Shown here in pieces: positions 33,957-42,618 of a stretch of DNA of 64,000 bases (its first letter is position 1; each line of letters opens with the position of its first letter). The position numbers were made by a program, and so were the translations under genes. The DNA lies in NCBI RefSeq assembly GCF_018613835.1, contig NZ_JAGGPM010000030.1, forward strand, positions 31,699 through 95,698, in the 5' to 3' direction. The DNA comes from Arthrobacter sp. ISL-5. GTDB taxonomy: Bacteria > Actinomycetota > Actinomycetes > Actinomycetales > Micrococcaceae. The notes beneath the pieces were generated by a model. It did no database searches and was not told the DNA's origin. It saw only the letters and a program-made list of their open reading frames with translations.

Positions 33957-34832
33957 CTAGACGGCCAGCGCAGCTGCCTTCCGGCGGCGGGCCTTCGCCA
34001 GCCGGGTGCCGATCAGTCCCTGCCGCGGGCTGAACAGATAGACGACGGCGAACACCGCACCCTGCGTGAGCACCACCATGGCGCCGGAGGCCGTGTCCAG
34101 GTAATAGCTGAAGTAGATGCCGGCGATGGAGCACACGGCGGAGATCGTCGGCGCGATCACCAGCATGCGCGAAAACCGGTCGGTCAGCAGGTACGCGGTG
34201 GCGCCCGGAATGATGAGCATGGCCACCACCAGCACCACGCCCACTGTCTGCAGGGCAACCACGGACGTCAGCGCCAGCAGTCCCAGCAGCAGCGCGCCGA
34301 GCCGTTTCGGGGACAGCCCGATGGCGTGGGCGTGCGTGGGATCGAAGGCGTAGAGGGTGAGGTCGCGCCGCTTCAGGATCAGGATGGCGAACGCCACGAC
34401 CCCCAGCACGAGGACCTGGATGAGGTCCGGAATGCTGACCCCCAGCAGGTTGCCGAAGATGATGTGGTTGAGGTCGGTCTGGCTGGGCGTCACGGAGATG
34501 AGGACCAGGCCCAGGGCGAACAGCGACGTGAACACGATGCCGATCGCCGCGTCCTCCTTCACCCGGCTTGTGTTCCGCACCACCCCGATGAGGGTCACGG
34601 CGATCAGCGCGAACACCAGCGCCCCGAGCGCGAAGGGCGCGCCCACGATGTAGGCAAGCACGACGCCGGGAAGCACTGCATGGGAGACGGCGTCGCCCAT
34701 CAGGGACCAGCCGATGAGCACCAGCCAGCAGCTCAGCACCGCGCAGACGATGGCGGCGAGCGCGGTGGTGAGGATGGCGCGGACCATGAAGTCGTAACTC
34801 AAAGGCTCAAGCAGGATATCCAGAATGTCCAT
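33957..34832 (-). CDS. Manganese/zinc ABC transporter permease (ABC-3 family)
   Basis: 291 residues with about eight or nine membrane helices. Family landmarks are WSLMGDAVSHAVLPGVVLAY at about 45-64 and the late LTSVVALQTVGVVLVVAMLI, with TAYLLTDRFSRML following. It forms the membrane part of an importer with the ATPase gene 3 nt upstream and the solute-binding lipoprotein. Which metal is carried depends on the binding protein; the operator type suggests manganese. Confidence 0.92.
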   Translation of the reverse strand: MDILDILLEPLSYDFMVRAILTTALAAIVCAVLSCWLVLIGWSLMGDAVSHAVLPGVVLAYIVGAPFALGALVFALIAVTLIGVVRNTSRVKEDAAIGIVFTSLFALGLVLISVTPSQTDLNHIIFGNLLGVSIPDLIQVLVLGVVAFAILILKRRDLTLYAFDPTHAHAIGLSPKRLGALLLGLLALTSVVALQTVGVVLVVAMLIIPGATAYLLTDRFSRMLVIAPTISAVCSIAGIYFSYYLDTASGAMVVLTQGAVFAVVYLFSPRQGLIGTRLAKARRRKAAALAV

Positions 34833-34835
34833 GGT

Positions 34836-35657
34836 TCAGCTCCTGCCCTGTTGGTTGGAAAGATCGGCATCGACCATCGGGATATCGCGGTCAGCATCAC
34901 GGCCGCCGGGTTCCTGCACCGGAAGGTCCCGGTTCAGTACGTCGAGGCCGAACGCCATGGCCAGGTTCTCCGGCTGCAGCACCAACTCGGGCGGGCCGTG
35001 CATGAGGACCTTGCGCATCAGCAGCACGGCTTCGTCGCAGAGGTGCGGGAGGGCATGGAGGTCGTGCGTGGAGATCAGGATGGTGCAGCCGTCCGCGGCA
35101 AGCTCGCGCAGCAGGCGGGTGATGGTGGCTTCGGAGCGCTTATCCACGCCGGCGAACGGCTCGTCCAGGAGCATCATGGTGGCACCCTGGGCGATGCCGC
35201 GCGCCACGAAGGCGCGCTTCTTCTGCCCGCCGGACAGCTGGCCGATCTGCCTGCCGGCGAAGTCGGCCAGTTCCACGCGCTCCAGGGCGTCATGCACGGC
35301 AATACGGTCCGCCTTGGACGGACGGCGCGTGAATCCCTGGTGGCCGTAGCGGCCCATCATCACCACGTCCCGGACGGACAGCGGGAACTGCCAGTCCACG
35401 TCCTCGCTCTGCGGGACGTAGCCGATGCCGCCCTCCTTGCGGGCTTTCGACGGCGGCTCACCGTTAATCAGCACCCGGCCGCCATCCGGCTTGATCATGC
35501 CCATGATGGCCTTGAACAGCGTCGACTTTCCCGAGCCGTTCATGCCGATCAACCCGCAGATCCTGGCGTGGTCGAGGCTCAGAGAGGCGGCATCCAGCGC
35601 CAGGACCTCGCCGTAGTGCACGGTGACGTTGTCAACCAGGATGGCCGGGTTGCTCAT
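34836..35657 (-). CDS. Manganese/zinc ABC transporter ATP-binding protein
   Basis: 273 residues. Walker A GMNGSGKSTLF, Q-loop YVPQSEDVDWQFP (the DVDW motif is characteristic of Mn/Zn-type ATPases), signature LSGGQKKRAFVARG and Walker B MMLLDEPFAGVD with ISTHDL His-switch. It energises import by the permease, whose start is 3 nt downstream. Its ATG overlaps the stop of the binding-protein gene in ATGA. Confidence 0.95.
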   Translation of the reverse strand: MSNPAILVDNVTVHYGEVLALDAASLSLDHARICGLIGMNGSGKSTLFKAIMGMIKPDGGRVLINGEPPSKARKEGGIGYVPQSEDVDWQFPLSVRDVVMMGRYGHQGFTRRPSKADRIAVHDALERVELADFAGRQIGQLSGGQKKRAFVARGIAQGATMMLLDEPFAGVDKRSEATITRLLRELAADGCTILISTHDLHALPHLCDEAVLLMRKVLMHGPPELVLQPENLAMAFGLDVLNRDLPVQEPGGRDADRDIPMVDADLSNQQGRS

Positions 35658-36700
35658 GGCGTTGCCCCGGCCGAGGCGCCTGTCAGTGCTTCGGTGATGA
35701 CCTTGGAATCATGCCGGATGAGGTCAAGGTACGTGGGCACGGGCCCGTCGGCTTCGGAGAGCGAGTCCACATAGAGCACTCCGCCGAACTTGGCGCCCGT
35801 GGCTTCCACCACCTGCCGCATCGGGGCGTCGGACACGGTGGACTCACAGAAAACGGCCGGGACCTTGTTCTTCCGGACGAAACCGATCGCCTCAGTAATC
35901 TGCTGCGGGGTGGCCTGCTGCTCCGCGTTGACAGCCCAGATGTACACCTCTTCGAGGCCGGCATCCCGCGTCAGGTAGGAGAACGCGCCCTCACAGGTCA
36001 CGAGCGCCCGCTGGTTCTTGGGAACAGCAGCCAGTTTGGCCTTCATCTCGTCCTGCACAGCCTGCAGCTTCGCCTTGTAAGCCTTGCCGTTCGATTCAAA
36101 GACCGCGGCGTTCTGGGGATCCAGCTCGGAGAAGGCCTTCACCATGTTGTCCACATAGATCTGCACGTTGACCGGCGACATCCACGCATGGGGGTTCGGC
36201 TTGCCCTTGTATGAGTCCTCGCTGATCTGCATCACGTCCACGCCATCGCTCACCACGGCATGCCGCACGTCCATGCCCTCCACGAACTGGGCAAACCACG
36301 CCTCGAGGTTGAGTCCGTTGTCCAGGATCAGGTCCGCCTTGGACGCTTTGCGGATGTCCCCGGGAGTGGGCTCGTAGCCGTGGATCTCAGCGCCGGCCTT
36401 GGTGATGGATTCGACCTGCAGCTTGTCCCCCGCCACGTTCTTCGCCACGTCGGCCAGGACGGTGAACGTGGTCAGCACGACGGGCTTCTCGCCCCCGGAA
36501 CCCCCGCCTGGGGCGGCACCCCCGCAGGCGGCCAGGGCCAGGCTGAGAAGCACGACGGCGGCGGCTCCTGTCCCGCGGGCGCCCGCGGAACGGCGGGAAA
36601 CGGACGGGTTGGACCCGGCGTGCGTCGTCGCAGGCCGGCGGGCGAAGGTTCGGCGGACTACTTTGGCACACCGAAACAGAAAGTTAGGCATGCCGAACAT
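35654..36700 (-). CDS. Manganese-type metal-binding lipoprotein of an ABC transporter
   Basis: 348 residues from ATG 36700, or 345 from the in-frame ATG at 36691. A long basic head (to about residue 45) leads to a lipobox-like LALAAC, then the cluster A-I substrate-binding fold with metal ligands in IHGYEPTPGD, NPHAWMSPVN, FCESTVSD and VDSLSE. Thus His/His/Glu/Asp, the Mn-type set; Zn-type proteins have an extra His-rich loop, absent here. First gene of the operon with the ATPase and permease. Two DtxR/MntR-like boxes overlap the start codons. Confidence 0.9.
   Translation of the reverse strand: MFGMPNFLFRCAKVVRRTFARRPATTHAGSNPSVSRRSAGARGTGAAAVVLLSLALAACGGAAPGGGSGGEKPVVLTTFTVLADVAKNVAGDKLQVESITKAGAEIHGYEPTPGDIRKASKADLILDNGLNLEAWFAQFVEGMDVRHAVVSDGVDVMQISEDSYKGKPNPHAWMSPVNVQIYVDNMVKAFSELDPQNAAVFESNGKAYKAKLQAVQDEMKAKLAAVPKNQRALVTCEGAFSYLTRDAGLEEVYIWAVNAEQQATPQQITEAIGFVRKNKVPAVFCESTVSDAPMRQVVEATGAKFGGVLYVDSLSEADGPVPTYLDLIRHDSKVITEALTGASAGATP
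36661..36700 (-). promoter_or_regulatory. Two tandem DtxR/MntR-like boxes over the start of the metal importer operon
   Basis: Box A CTTTGGCACACCGAAAC (36661-36677) and box B AGTTAGGCATGCCGAACAT (36682-36700) share the pattern TnGGCA-nnCCGAA and are 21 bp apart, two helical turns. They resemble DtxR-family metal repressor boxes with a Mn-type TAGGCATGCC centre. Box B contains both candidate start codons, so the box and the coding region overlap; a longer or leaderless mRNA or a later start remains possible. Confidence 0.6.
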
Positions 36701-36768
36701 TCTACCTGTGGCGACCGGACCCCTGCAACGCGGGGCCCGCCGTCGGCTCCCCCGCCGCCCGTCCGGAC

Positions 36769-36774
36769 TACGCT
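36769..36774 (+). promoter_or_regulatory. -10 box directly before the second CPBP protease gene
   Basis: TACGCT ends 6 nt before the ATG, so transcription would start at or next to the first base of the coding sequence. One of eleven such cases in the window. Confidence 0.55.
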
Positions 36775-36780
36775 TGAAGC

Positions 36781-37542
36781 ATGGCGACTATCCGACGCAC
36801 CGTTCCCCCGCCGCGGCCGGGCCTCTACCGATTTTCGCCGCTGGACTTCACCACGGTAGGGCTCTACGTGGTTCTCGCCGTGTTCTTCGCCGTGGCTGGC
36901 GAGCTGCTCCTGCCGCTGCTCCGGCTGGTTGCCCCGACTCCCGCCGTCGCGTCATATGGCGTAAACCTCCTGTTCTTCGGGTGCCTGGGCATCCTGGCGC
37001 TGTTCGCCGCCCGCCACGTGGTGGTCCGCGACCTCAAGGTGCTGGCCACCAGGCCGTGGTTCACCGCCGCCATGGTGCCGGCGTCGGTCATCGCCATGAT
37101 GATTTTCACCGCCGTCCTCGTGGTGCTGGGCGGCACCACGGAGACGTCCGCCAACCAGGCCGGGCTGCAGGCGCTCATGCGGCAGGTGCCGGCCTGGCTG
37201 ATGGTGCCGCTCGTCGTTGTGGTGGGACCCTTCGTGGAGGAATACATCTTCCGGCACCTGCTGATCGGCAAACTGAGCAGGCGCATCAATATCTGGATCT
37301 GCTGCGCCCTGTCCGTGGCGCTCTTCGCCGCCCTGCACATCGTGGGCCAGGAAGCCCTCACCGTCGCCGCGCTCATGCCATACCTGGCCATGGGGGCAAC
37401 ACTGGTGTTCGTATATGTGTGGACCGGCCGGAACCTGATGTTCGCCTACTTCGTGCACGCGGCCAAGAACCTGCTGGCCGCCATCTTCCTCTACACGATC
37501 CCGCCGGAACTGCTCGACCAGCTGCAGCGGGTCCCGGGATAG
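36781..37542 (+). CDS. CPBP-family intramembrane metalloprotease
   Basis: 253 residues with about seven membrane helices. Motifs: VGPFVEEYIFRHLLIG (Glu-Glu plus Arg), SVALFAALHIVGQE (His) and MFAYFVHAAKNLLAA (final His and Asn). This is a regular family member, in contrast to the Trp-rich version at 6472. Substrate unknown. The gene is divergent from the metal importer with an 80-nt gap. Confidence 0.9.
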   Translation: MATIRRTVPPPRPGLYRFSPLDFTTVGLYVVLAVFFAVAGELLLPLLRLVAPTPAVASYGVNLLFFGCLGILALFAARHVVVRDLKVLATRPWFTAAMVPASVIAMMIFTAVLVVLGGTTETSANQAGLQALMRQVPAWLMVPLVVVVGPFVEEYIFRHLLIGKLSRRINIWICCALSVALFAALHIVGQEALTVAALMPYLAMGATLVFVYVWTGRNLMFAYFVHAAKNLLAAIFLYTIPPELLDQLQRVPG

Positions 37543-37616
37543 TCACCCGCGACACTGCCGCCTGTTCAGGCCGCCACCCTGTTCAGGGGGACCGCCGTCG
37601 TCGTATGTTTTGTCCC

Positions 37617-38057
37617 ATGGGACTCAACATTCAGATCGTCGTCGACTGTAAGAATCCGCACGAACTCGCCGACTGGTGGGCAGAAACGCTGGAGTGGGCG
37701 GTGGAGCCGCAGGACGAGGCGTTCATCCGGTCAATGATCGATCAGGGGTTTGCCACCGAGGCGGACACTCAGGTGCACAACGGCAAGCTGGTCTGGCGGG
37801 AGGGTTGCGCGATCCGCCCGACCGAGGAAATCGACGCCAAGAAACCCCAGCGCCGCCTGCTGTTCCAGACCGCGCCGGAGGGGAAAACCGTCAAGAACCG
37901 GGTGCACTGGGACGTGGCCCTGGACGGCCGGGACAAGGACGAGGTCCGCACCGAGCTCGAAGCCCGCGGCGCAACCTTCCTCTGGACAGCCAACCAGGGA
38001 CCGCACGAATGGCACACCATGGCGGACCCCGAGGGCAACGAGTTCTGCATCAGCTGA
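37617..38057 (+). CDS. VOC-superfamily protein
   Basis: 146 residues from the ATG at 37617; an in-frame ATG 12 nt upstream lies inside the -10 box TATGTT, so the later start is preferred. The sequence LNIQIVVDCKNPHELADWW and the ending MADPEGNEFCIS are typical of glyoxalase/bleomycin-resistance-like modules found next to menB in actinobacteria. Function unknown. It precedes menB by 21 nt. Confidence 0.87.
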   Translation: MGLNIQIVVDCKNPHELADWWAETLEWAVEPQDEAFIRSMIDQGFATEADTQVHNGKLVWREGCAIRPTEEIDAKKPQRRLLFQTAPEGKTVKNRVHWDVALDGRDKDEVRTELEARGATFLWTANQGPHEWHTMADPEGNEFCIS

Positions 38058-38066
38058 CGCGATTAC

Positions 38067-38072
38067 TAGACT
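38067..38072 (+). promoter_or_regulatory. -10 box directly before menB
   Basis: TAGACT ends 6 nt before the GTG start codon of menB; a ribosome site is lacking in this gap. This indicates a leaderless menB mRNA and confirms the GTG. Confidence 0.55.
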
Positions 38073-38078
38073 TGGACG

Positions 38079-39032
38079 GTGAGCAACGAAATCCCCGCCA
38101 AGGTATCCGATGTGTTCGACCCGTCGCGCTGGCGCACCGTGTCCGGCTTCGACGACTTCCAGGACATGACGTACCACCGGCAGGTGGAGCGCTCCGAGGT
38201 CGGCGCGGTGGTGCGGGACCTGCCTACCGTCCGGATCGCGTTCAACCGCCCCGAGGTCCGCAACGCCTTCCGCCCCGGCACGGTTGATGAGCTGTACCGC
38301 GCCATGGACCACGCCCGGATGACCCCGGACGTCGCCACGGTCCTGCTCACCGGGAACGGCCCCTCCCCCAAGGACGGCGGGCACTCGTTCTGCTCCGGCG
38401 GGGACCAGCGGATCCGAGGCCGGGACGGGTACCGCTATGCAGACGGCGAAACCCAGGAGACCATCGACCCCGCCCGCGCCGGCCGGCTCCACATCCTGGA
38501 GGTCCAGCGGCTCATGCGGACCATGCCCAAGGTGGTCATCGCCGTCGTGAACGGCTGGGCCGCCGGCGGAGGCCATTCCCTGCACGTCGTCTCGGACCTC
38601 ACCATCGCGTCCCGCCAGTACGGCAAGTTCAAGCAGACCGACGCCACCGTGGGCAGTTTCGACGCCGGCTACGGCTCGGCGCTGCTGGCCCGCCAGATCG
38701 GCCAGAAGGCCGCCCGGGAAATCTTCTTCCTGGCCCGCGAATACTCGGCCGAGGACATGGTCAGGATGGGCGCGGTGAACGAGGCCGTGGACCACGAACG
38801 GCTCGAGGAAGTAGCCCTGGAATACGCCGCGGACATCGCCCGGCAGTCCCCGCAGGCCATCCGGATGCTGAAGTTCGCCTTCAACCTCGCCGACGACGGC
38901 TTGGCCGGCCAGCAGGTCTTCGCCGGCGAAGCCACCCGGCTGGCTTACATGACGGATGAAGCCGTGGAGGGCAAGGAGGCGTTCCTCGAGAAGCGCGATC
39001 CGGACTGGTCCAGGTTCCCGCACTACTTCTAA
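38079..39032 (+). CDS. menB: 1,4-dihydroxy-2-naphthoyl-CoA synthase
   Basis: 317 residues from GTG, typical of the actinobacterial, slightly long MenB. It closes the ring of o-succinylbenzoyl-CoA in menaquinone synthesis. Crotonase motifs: FNRPEVRNAFRPGTVDELY, FCSGGDQRIRGRDGY and NGWAAGGGHSLHVVSDLT, and the MenB-specific TVGSFDAGYGSALLARQIG and FFLAREYSAEDMVRMGAVN. menE begins 61 nt downstream on the same strand. Identification is secure. Confidence 0.96.
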   Translation: MSNEIPAKVSDVFDPSRWRTVSGFDDFQDMTYHRQVERSEVGAVVRDLPTVRIAFNRPEVRNAFRPGTVDELYRAMDHARMTPDVATVLLTGNGPSPKDGGHSFCSGGDQRIRGRDGYRYADGETQETIDPARAGRLHILEVQRLMRTMPKVVIAVVNGWAAGGGHSLHVVSDLTIASRQYGKFKQTDATVGSFDAGYGSALLARQIGQKAAREIFFLAREYSAEDMVRMGAVNEAVDHERLEEVALEYAADIARQSPQAIRMLKFAFNLADDGLAGQQVFAGEATRLAYMTDEAVEGKEAFLEKRDPDWSRFPHYF

Positions 39033-39093
39033 GTCCGCACTAGCCCAAAGGCAGCCCCATGATCCCCAGGCCCACGTTTCCAAGGCAGGCGAA

Positions 39094-40260
39094 GTGAACA
39101 TCGAACCCGCACTCAAGGCGCTGGCGGCCGCCCTCCACGGTGAGGGCCCCGCCGTCGAGCTTTCCGCCGGCCCCAGCGGCGAAACGGTGGTCCGGCTTGT
39201 CCAAACCCCCGGGATCGACGACGCGGCCGTGGTGGTGCGCACCTCCGGGTCCACCGGCTCGCCCAAGGCGACGGTCCTGACGGTTGAGGCCCTGGCGGCG
39301 TCCTCCATGGCCACCGCGTTCGCGCTCAAGGGGGAGGGCCAGTGGCTCCTGGCGCTGCCGGTGCAGTACGTGGCCGGCGTGCAGGTGCTGGTGCGGTCGC
39401 TGTTCGCCGGAACGCGGCCCTGGGCGATGGACCTGTCCAACGGGTTCACCACGGACGGCTTCACTGCCGCCGCCCTGGAGCTGACGGACAAGGTCCGTTT
39501 CACGTCCCTGGTTCCCGCGCAGCTGCAGCGGCTGCTGGAGGAGCCGTCGGCCGACACCCTGGCGGTGCTGCGGCGCTTCAACGGCATCCTGCTCGGCGGC
39601 GGCCCGGCCCCTGCTGGGCTCCTTGAGTCCGCCCGCGACGCCGGCATCCGCGTGATCACCACTTACGGCGCGGCGGAGACCTGCGGCGGCTGCGTGTACG
39701 ACGGGTTTCCCCTCGAGGGCGTCGCCGTCCGGCTGTCCGAAGACGGCCGCATCCACCTGGGCGGAGCCACGCTGGCCGCCTGTTACCTGGACGCACCGGG
39801 CCTGACCGAGGAGGCCTTCGCCGAGGAAGACGGCGTGCGCTGGTACCGCACCAACGACCTCGGCGTGCTGGACTCCGACGGCCGCCTCACCGTCCTGGGC
39901 CGCGCGGACGATGTCATCATCACCGGCGGCGTCAAAGTCTCCGCCGCGCATGTGCAGGCCGAGCTGGAAAAGTCCGACGGCGTGACCGCGGCTTTCGTCG
40001 CCGGCGTCCAGTCAGCGAAATGGGGCCAGGCCGTGGCAGCCTATGTGGCCGTGGCCGGCGCCTCTTCGTCCGGCGCCTCTTCCGGCGACTCTTCTTCCGG
40101 CGCCGACGGGGCGGCCTGGGCCGAACAATGGCGCCGCACGCTGGGACTGATTGCCCCCAAGACAGTCCTTCCGGCCGACGAACTGATCATGCTGCCGAAC
40201 GGAAAACCCGACCGGCTCGCGATGATTGAACGGCTCAACGCGCTCCATCAGGGAAAATAG
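39094..40260 (+). CDS. menE: o-Succinylbenzoate-CoA ligase
   Basis: 388 residues from the GTG at 39094; the frame is open 138 bases further upstream, but that part overlaps menB. It activates o-succinylbenzoate. Motifs: VVRTSGSTGSPKATVLT (adenylate loop), LLALPVQYVAGVQVL, TTYGAAETCGGCVYDG and VLGRADDVIITGGVKV. Shorter than usual MenE (about 450) at its N-terminus, as in other high-GC actinobacteria. A Ser/Gly-rich insertion (SSSGASSGDSSSG) sits in the C-terminal subdomain. Confidence 0.93.
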   Translation: MNIEPALKALAAALHGEGPAVELSAGPSGETVVRLVQTPGIDDAAVVVRTSGSTGSPKATVLTVEALAASSMATAFALKGEGQWLLALPVQYVAGVQVLVRSLFAGTRPWAMDLSNGFTTDGFTAAALELTDKVRFTSLVPAQLQRLLEEPSADTLAVLRRFNGILLGGGPAPAGLLESARDAGIRVITTYGAAETCGGCVYDGFPLEGVAVRLSEDGRIHLGGATLAACYLDAPGLTEEAFAEEDGVRWYRTNDLGVLDSDGRLTVLGRADDVIITGGVKVSAAHVQAELEKSDGVTAAFVAGVQSAKWGQAVAAYVAVAGASSSGASSGDSSSGADGAAWAEQWRRTLGLIAPKTVLPADELIMLPNGKPDRLAMIERLNALHQGK

Positions 40261-40403
40261 ACTAGTTCCCGCCGTGCCCCGTTGATGCGGCGCGCATTGC
40301 ACCACCAAATGCATTGCACTACCGAAGCTACGCTTCCAGTACGGGCAATGTTCCACCGAATGTTTGACCGAACCCTCCACCGAACCAACACGAGGTACTC
40401 ACC

Positions 40404-41285
40404 GTGGCCACAGCCGCACAATGGATCCAAGGCGCCCGGCTCCGCACCCTGCCGGCCGCGATCGCCCCTGTCCTGATCGGCACCGCGGCGGCCTTTGAGA
40501 TGGGTGCCTTCCGCCCGCTCAACGCCATCCTGGCGGCCCTGGTGGCCCTATTGCTGCAGGTGGGCGTCAACTACGCCAACGACTACTCGGACGGGATCCG
40601 CGGCACGGACGAGAACCGCGTGGGGCCGCTGCGCCTTGTGGGATCTGGCGTCGCGAGCCCGGAACACGTCAAGTACGCCGCGTTCGGCGCGTTCGGGGTG
40701 GCCATGCTGTTCGGGCTGGTACTCATCATCATCACGCAGGCATGGTGGCTGCTCCTCGTGGGCCTCGGCTGCGTAATGGCCGCATGGGGCTACACCGGAG
40801 GCAAGAACCCCTACGGCTACATGGGACTGGGCGACGTGTTCGTGTTCGTCTTCTTCGGGCTCGTGGCCACGCTTGGCACCACGTACACGCAGGCGGGCCA
40901 GATCAGCCTGCCGGCCGTTGTGGGTGCGATCGGCACCGGGCTCATAGCGTGCGCCCTGCTGATGGCCAACAACGTCCGCGACATCCCGTCCGACATCCAG
41001 GCCGGGAAACGCACGCTGGCCGTGCGGCTCGGAGACAAGCACGCCCGTGAAAGCTACGTGCTGATGCTCGCCGTCGCCATCCTGCTGGTGGTGATCCTCG
41101 CGCCCGGCCGTCCCTGGATGCTGATCGTGCTGCTGCTGATCCCGGCCTGCCTGATGCCCGCGTGGCTCATGATCAACGGCCGGAAGCGCAAGAGCCTCAT
41201 CCCGGTCCTGAAGCAGACCGGCCTCATCAACCTCGGCTACGCCGTGCTGTTCTCGCTGGGACTCGTGCTGAGCCACGGGATTTAG
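40404..41285 (+). CDS. menA: 1,4-dihydroxy-2-naphthoate polyprenyltransferase
   Basis: 293 residues from GTG with a GAGG site. About eight membrane helices. The first prenyl-diphosphate-binding motif is NYANDYSDGIRGTDENR (N-x-x-x-D-x-x-x-D) and the second is NNVRDIPSDIQAGKRTL (D-x-x-x-D), as in MenA/UbiA. It attaches the isoprenoid tail to give demethylmenaquinone in the membrane. Follows menE by 143 nt. Confidence 0.95.
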   Translation: MATAAQWIQGARLRTLPAAIAPVLIGTAAAFEMGAFRPLNAILAALVALLLQVGVNYANDYSDGIRGTDENRVGPLRLVGSGVASPEHVKYAAFGAFGVAMLFGLVLIIITQAWWLLLVGLGCVMAAWGYTGGKNPYGYMGLGDVFVFVFFGLVATLGTTYTQAGQISLPAVVGAIGTGLIACALLMANNVRDIPSDIQAGKRTLAVRLGDKHARESYVLMLAVAILLVVILAPGRPWMLIVLLLIPACLMPAWLMINGRKRKSLIPVLKQTGLINLGYAVLFSLGLVLSHGI

Positions 41286-41411
41286 GGGCCGGCACGGGTT
41301 TTGGGGACGGCGCGCCTGTGCCGCCCGGGCGTCACTGCGCTGGCGCCATTGCGCAAGCGTTTCGGCGCGGCCTGACTGCGTTGGCGTTACCGTGCGGGAA
41401 CGGGTTGCTCC

Positions 41412-41720
41412 CTAGGCTTCCTTGTTCCGGAGGTCGTTGCGGACCGTGATGTCCGGGTTGGAATCGACCAGCTTGTCCTCGGCCTCGGCGTCGTCCACTT
41501 CACCGGCGGTGCGCAGGGGCTTGGCACGGCCCGAGAAGCGGGCGTGCAGGGAGGCCGCAGCGGCATCGCGCTGCTTCTGGAAAAAGAGGTAGCTGAGAGC
41601 GAAGGAAATCAGCCCAGCGCAGACGACGGCAAGCAACCATCCCAGCTGCAGGAAGACGAACAGCGCAAACAGCGGTACGAAGAGGGCGAGCCGGATCAGG
41701 GAGTATTTCAAGAATGCCAC
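41412..41720 (-). CDS. DUF4229 membrane protein
   Basis: 102 residues, two membrane helices (about 8-26, 31-47) followed by a charged cytosolic tail. The pattern FLKYSLIRLALFVPLFALF and FFQKQRDAAAASLHARF matches DUF4229 proteins, found beside menA in many actinobacteria. The role is unknown. The GTG start has TAAACT ending 6 nt before it. Confidence 0.82.
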   Translation of the reverse strand: MAFLKYSLIRLALFVPLFALFVFLQLGWLLAVVCAGLISFALSYLFFQKQRDAAAASLHARFSGRAKPLRTAGEVDDAEAEDKLVDSNPDITVRNDLRNKEA

Positions 41721-41990
41721 TATCCAAGTTTAGCCGCCCTGCCTGAACGTATCCTCCGCACTTCTGTGGCCTTCCGACGCCTCTGCCGCCAGGCTTCGCA
41801 CCTCCACCGCGCCTGCTTCCGTCGGCGTTGTCTGGCCGGCGCCGGCTTTTCAATGCCCCGGATCGCAAAACCGGCGCCGTTTCCTGGGCCGTTGGCACCA
41901 CGATCGGGACAAAATTCACCAGCTTTTTGGTGGCGGGTTCTGTGGCATACTGTAATCTCCGTGGGGGCGTCCGGAGGCTAGACTGATTGC

Positions 41991-42428
41991 ATGCTCCGTG
42001 TTGCCATTGCAGTCGCCGTTCTTGCCATATACGTCTACGGACTTGTGGACGTGATCCGGACTGATGCGCACCTCACCCGGGGATTCTCCAAAACAACCTG
42101 GATCATCATCGTTGTCTTCTTGCCGATCGTCGGTGCCGCCCTGTGGTTCCTGATCGGCCGCCCCCGCTATTCGGCCCCGGTACAGCAGCAGACGTACCGC
42201 CACCCCATCGCGCCCGACGACGACCCCGATTTCCTCCGCAACCTGGAGCAGCGCCGCCGCAACCAGGCCGAAGCCGAGCGCCTCAGGAAGCTGAAGGACG
42301 ACCTCGAGTCGAAGAAGCCCAAGCCCGGTGCCGGCCCGCATGGCAGCGGCAGCCCCAGCACAGGGAACTCCGGCACTCCTGGCGCCGCGGGAGATGCCAG
42401 CGCCGAGGGCAATCCCGAGATCAAGTAG
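41991..42428 (+). CDS. PLD nuclease N-terminal (PLDc_N) domain membrane protein
   Basis: 145 residues. Two membrane helices (about 3-19, 38-56) enclose VDVIRTDAHLTRGFSKTTW, and PIVGAALWFLIGRPR follows, the standard PLDc_N pattern. The remainder is a charged helix and a Gly/Ser/Pro-rich tail (GSGSPSTGNSGTPGAAG). The nuclease domain is missing, as in most such proteins. TAGACT ends 6 nt before the ATG, indicating leaderless transcription. Confidence 0.84.
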   Translation: MLRVAIAVAVLAIYVYGLVDVIRTDAHLTRGFSKTTWIIIVVFLPIVGAALWFLIGRPRYSAPVQQQTYRHPIAPDDDPDFLRNLEQRRRNQAEAERLRKLKDDLESKKPKPGAGPHGSGSPSTGNSGTPGAAGDASAEGNPEIK

Positions 42429-42471
42429 TACGTGCCGGCCGACTTTGCGCCAGCAAACCGTGGGGCCGGTG

Positions 42472-42525
42472 ATTCTCCAAATATGGCCGCCTGGCACCCT
42501 TGCCGGGCGGCCTTTTTTGGCGAAT
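42472..42525. terminator. Palindrome family copy 2, after the PLDc_N gene
   Basis: Arms 42472-42491 and 42506-42525 carry the shared GGCGGCC-T6-GGCGAAT sequence (right arm) and match copies at 2729 and 43620. It starts 44 nt after the PLDc_N stop, so it probably ends that transcript. Confidence 0.72.
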
Positions 42526-42618
42526 GGCGGAGGCCCGGACAGCTCAACTAGTCCTCCACATCGGCCTGTATCTGTGGACAACGCGCCGGGGGCCTCTTTC
42601 CGGCATCAGAATGCTTGT

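Noticed and set aside
33516..35774. 752-codon open frame opposite the metal ABC operon
   Set aside because: Covers two real genes and an intergenic repeat; its protein is low-complexity and His/Gln-rich.
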